NCBI RefSeq assembly: GCF_003252795.1
Contig: NZ_QEPQ01000001.1
Coordinates: forward strand, 1-64,000
Source: Haemophilus parainfluenzae
Lineage (GTDB): Bacteria; Pseudomonadota; Gammaproteobacteria; Enterobacterales; Pasteurellaceae
Reading direction: 5' to 3'
DNA: 64,000 nucleotides
Shown here piece after piece: positions 63,612 to 64,000 of the stretch. Position 1 is the first letter of the stretch, and each line of letters starts with the position of its first letter. The position numbers and the translations under genes were made by a program. Under the pieces are notes generated by a model. It did not search any database. It worked only from the letters and a program-made list of their open reading frames with translations, and was not told where the DNA came from.

Positions 63612-64000
63612 TTATTTTAATTTTTCAATCGCCCAATTTAAACCAGATTGATAGTCTTCAGGGAGTTCGTGACGAAGTTTTTCAAGCTGTTGAATAATGA
63701 TCATTTTATCAGGATGTGTAATATTGATATGACCTAATTTTCTACCTGGACGAACTTCTTTACCATACCAATGTAACTGGGAGAAAGGCGTGTTCAACCA
63801 TTGTGGATTATGCTCTGTACCAATCAAATTGACCATGACACTTGGTGCAATGGGTTGTAATGACGATGTAGGTAAATCTAATAAAGCACGTAGATGCAAT
63901 TCAAATTGACTAATGGCACAACCTAGTTGCGTCCAATGTCCACTGTTATGCACACGAGGGGCGAGCTCATTAATTAATAATTTATCGCCCACCACAAAGC
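63612..64000 (-). CDS. purK: N5-carboxyaminoimidazole ribonucleotide synthase, C-terminal part
   Basis: Partial: about 129 residues up to the stop at 63612, with the 5' part beyond the window edge. The ATP-grasp metal site INELAPRVHNSGHWT and the C-terminal SVMVNLIG and YGKEVRPGRKLGHINI are characteristic of PurK. It uses ATP and bicarbonate to carboxylate aminoimidazole ribonucleotide in purine synthesis, followed by PurE. No start can be assigned. Confidence 0.95.
   Translation of the reverse strand, partial: FVVGDKLLINELAPRVHNSGHWTQLGCAISQFELHLRALLDLPTSSLQPIAPSVMVNLIGTEHNPQWLNTPFSQLHWYGKEVRPGRKLGHINITHPDKMIIIQQLEKLRHELPEDYQSGLNWAIEKLK

Overview
The window looks like chromosomal DNA of a Haemophilus-type member of the Pasteurellaceae. 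Three things point there: the 9-base uptake signal AAGTGCGGT (or its complement ACCGCACTT) occurs dozens of times, roughly once per kilobase by eye and often as inverted pairs that form terminators; base composition is AT-rich; and the gene neighbourhoods are gamma-proteobacterial (greA/dacB/yhbY/rlmE/ftsH/folP/glmM, rplM-rpsI-sspAB, pheST-ihfA, thrS...infC-rpmI-rplT, xseB-ispA-dxs/thiI, yvcK/moaA). Species cannot be fixed from sequence reading alone. A complete contiguous trp cluster and a shortened Pta suggest a relative of H. influenzae such as H. parainfluenzae, but that is inference.

Layout. 1-545: 3' end of a 23S rRNA gene, 5S rRNA and the rrn terminator. 0.6-6.8 kb: yoaA, tsaB, slp, fadD, rnd. 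6.8-9.6 kb (minus): the acetate pathway genes ackA and a short pta. 9.8-12.4 kb: yfbV and a PurR-box-preceded cvpA-purF. 12.5-20.6 kb: dacB (minus), greA, yhbY (minus), rlmE, ftsH, folP, glmM, sixA. 20.7-23.1 kb: two adjacent paralogous genes for Lys/Ala/Glu-rich 11-residue-repeat proteins, one apparently cytoplasmic and one a lipoprotein; the first carries a perfect 294-bp tandem duplication. 23.1-29.8 kb: ycgL, bioD-type gene, can, asnS, sohB, an OmpA-domain lipoprotein and a kinase-like gene with an altered catalytic motif. 29.9-37.7 kb: pheS-pheT-ihfA, nlpC, metF, rplM-rpsI, sspA-sspB.

37.7-45.6 kb (minus) is one tryptophan cluster, trpE-trpG-tautomerase-trpD-trpC(F)-ydfG-trpB-trpA, driven by a promoter with a near-consensus TrpR operator and too short a leader for attenuation. 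45.7-51 kb: azoR, thrS, yeaD, infC (AUU-type start), rpmI, rplT. 51-56.9 kb: dxs, ispA, xseB (minus), thiI, yvcK (minus). 57-59.4 kb: a probable molybdenum-cofactor riboswitch and moaA, moaC, moaD, moaE. 59.5-62.2 kb: a seven-copy 11-bp tandem repeat in front of a trimeric autotransporter adhesin. 62.3-64 kb (minus): aspC and the 3' part of purK, cut by the window edge.

Most of the window is conserved housekeeping DNA. The least ordinary parts are the repeat-protein pair with its recent duplication, the repeat-preceded adhesin, the Pta lacking its N-terminal regulatory region, the kinase-family gene with HGN for HGD, and the tautomerase-like gene without Pro-1 inside the trp operon. I found no CRISPR array, prophage, insertion sequence or tRNA gene.
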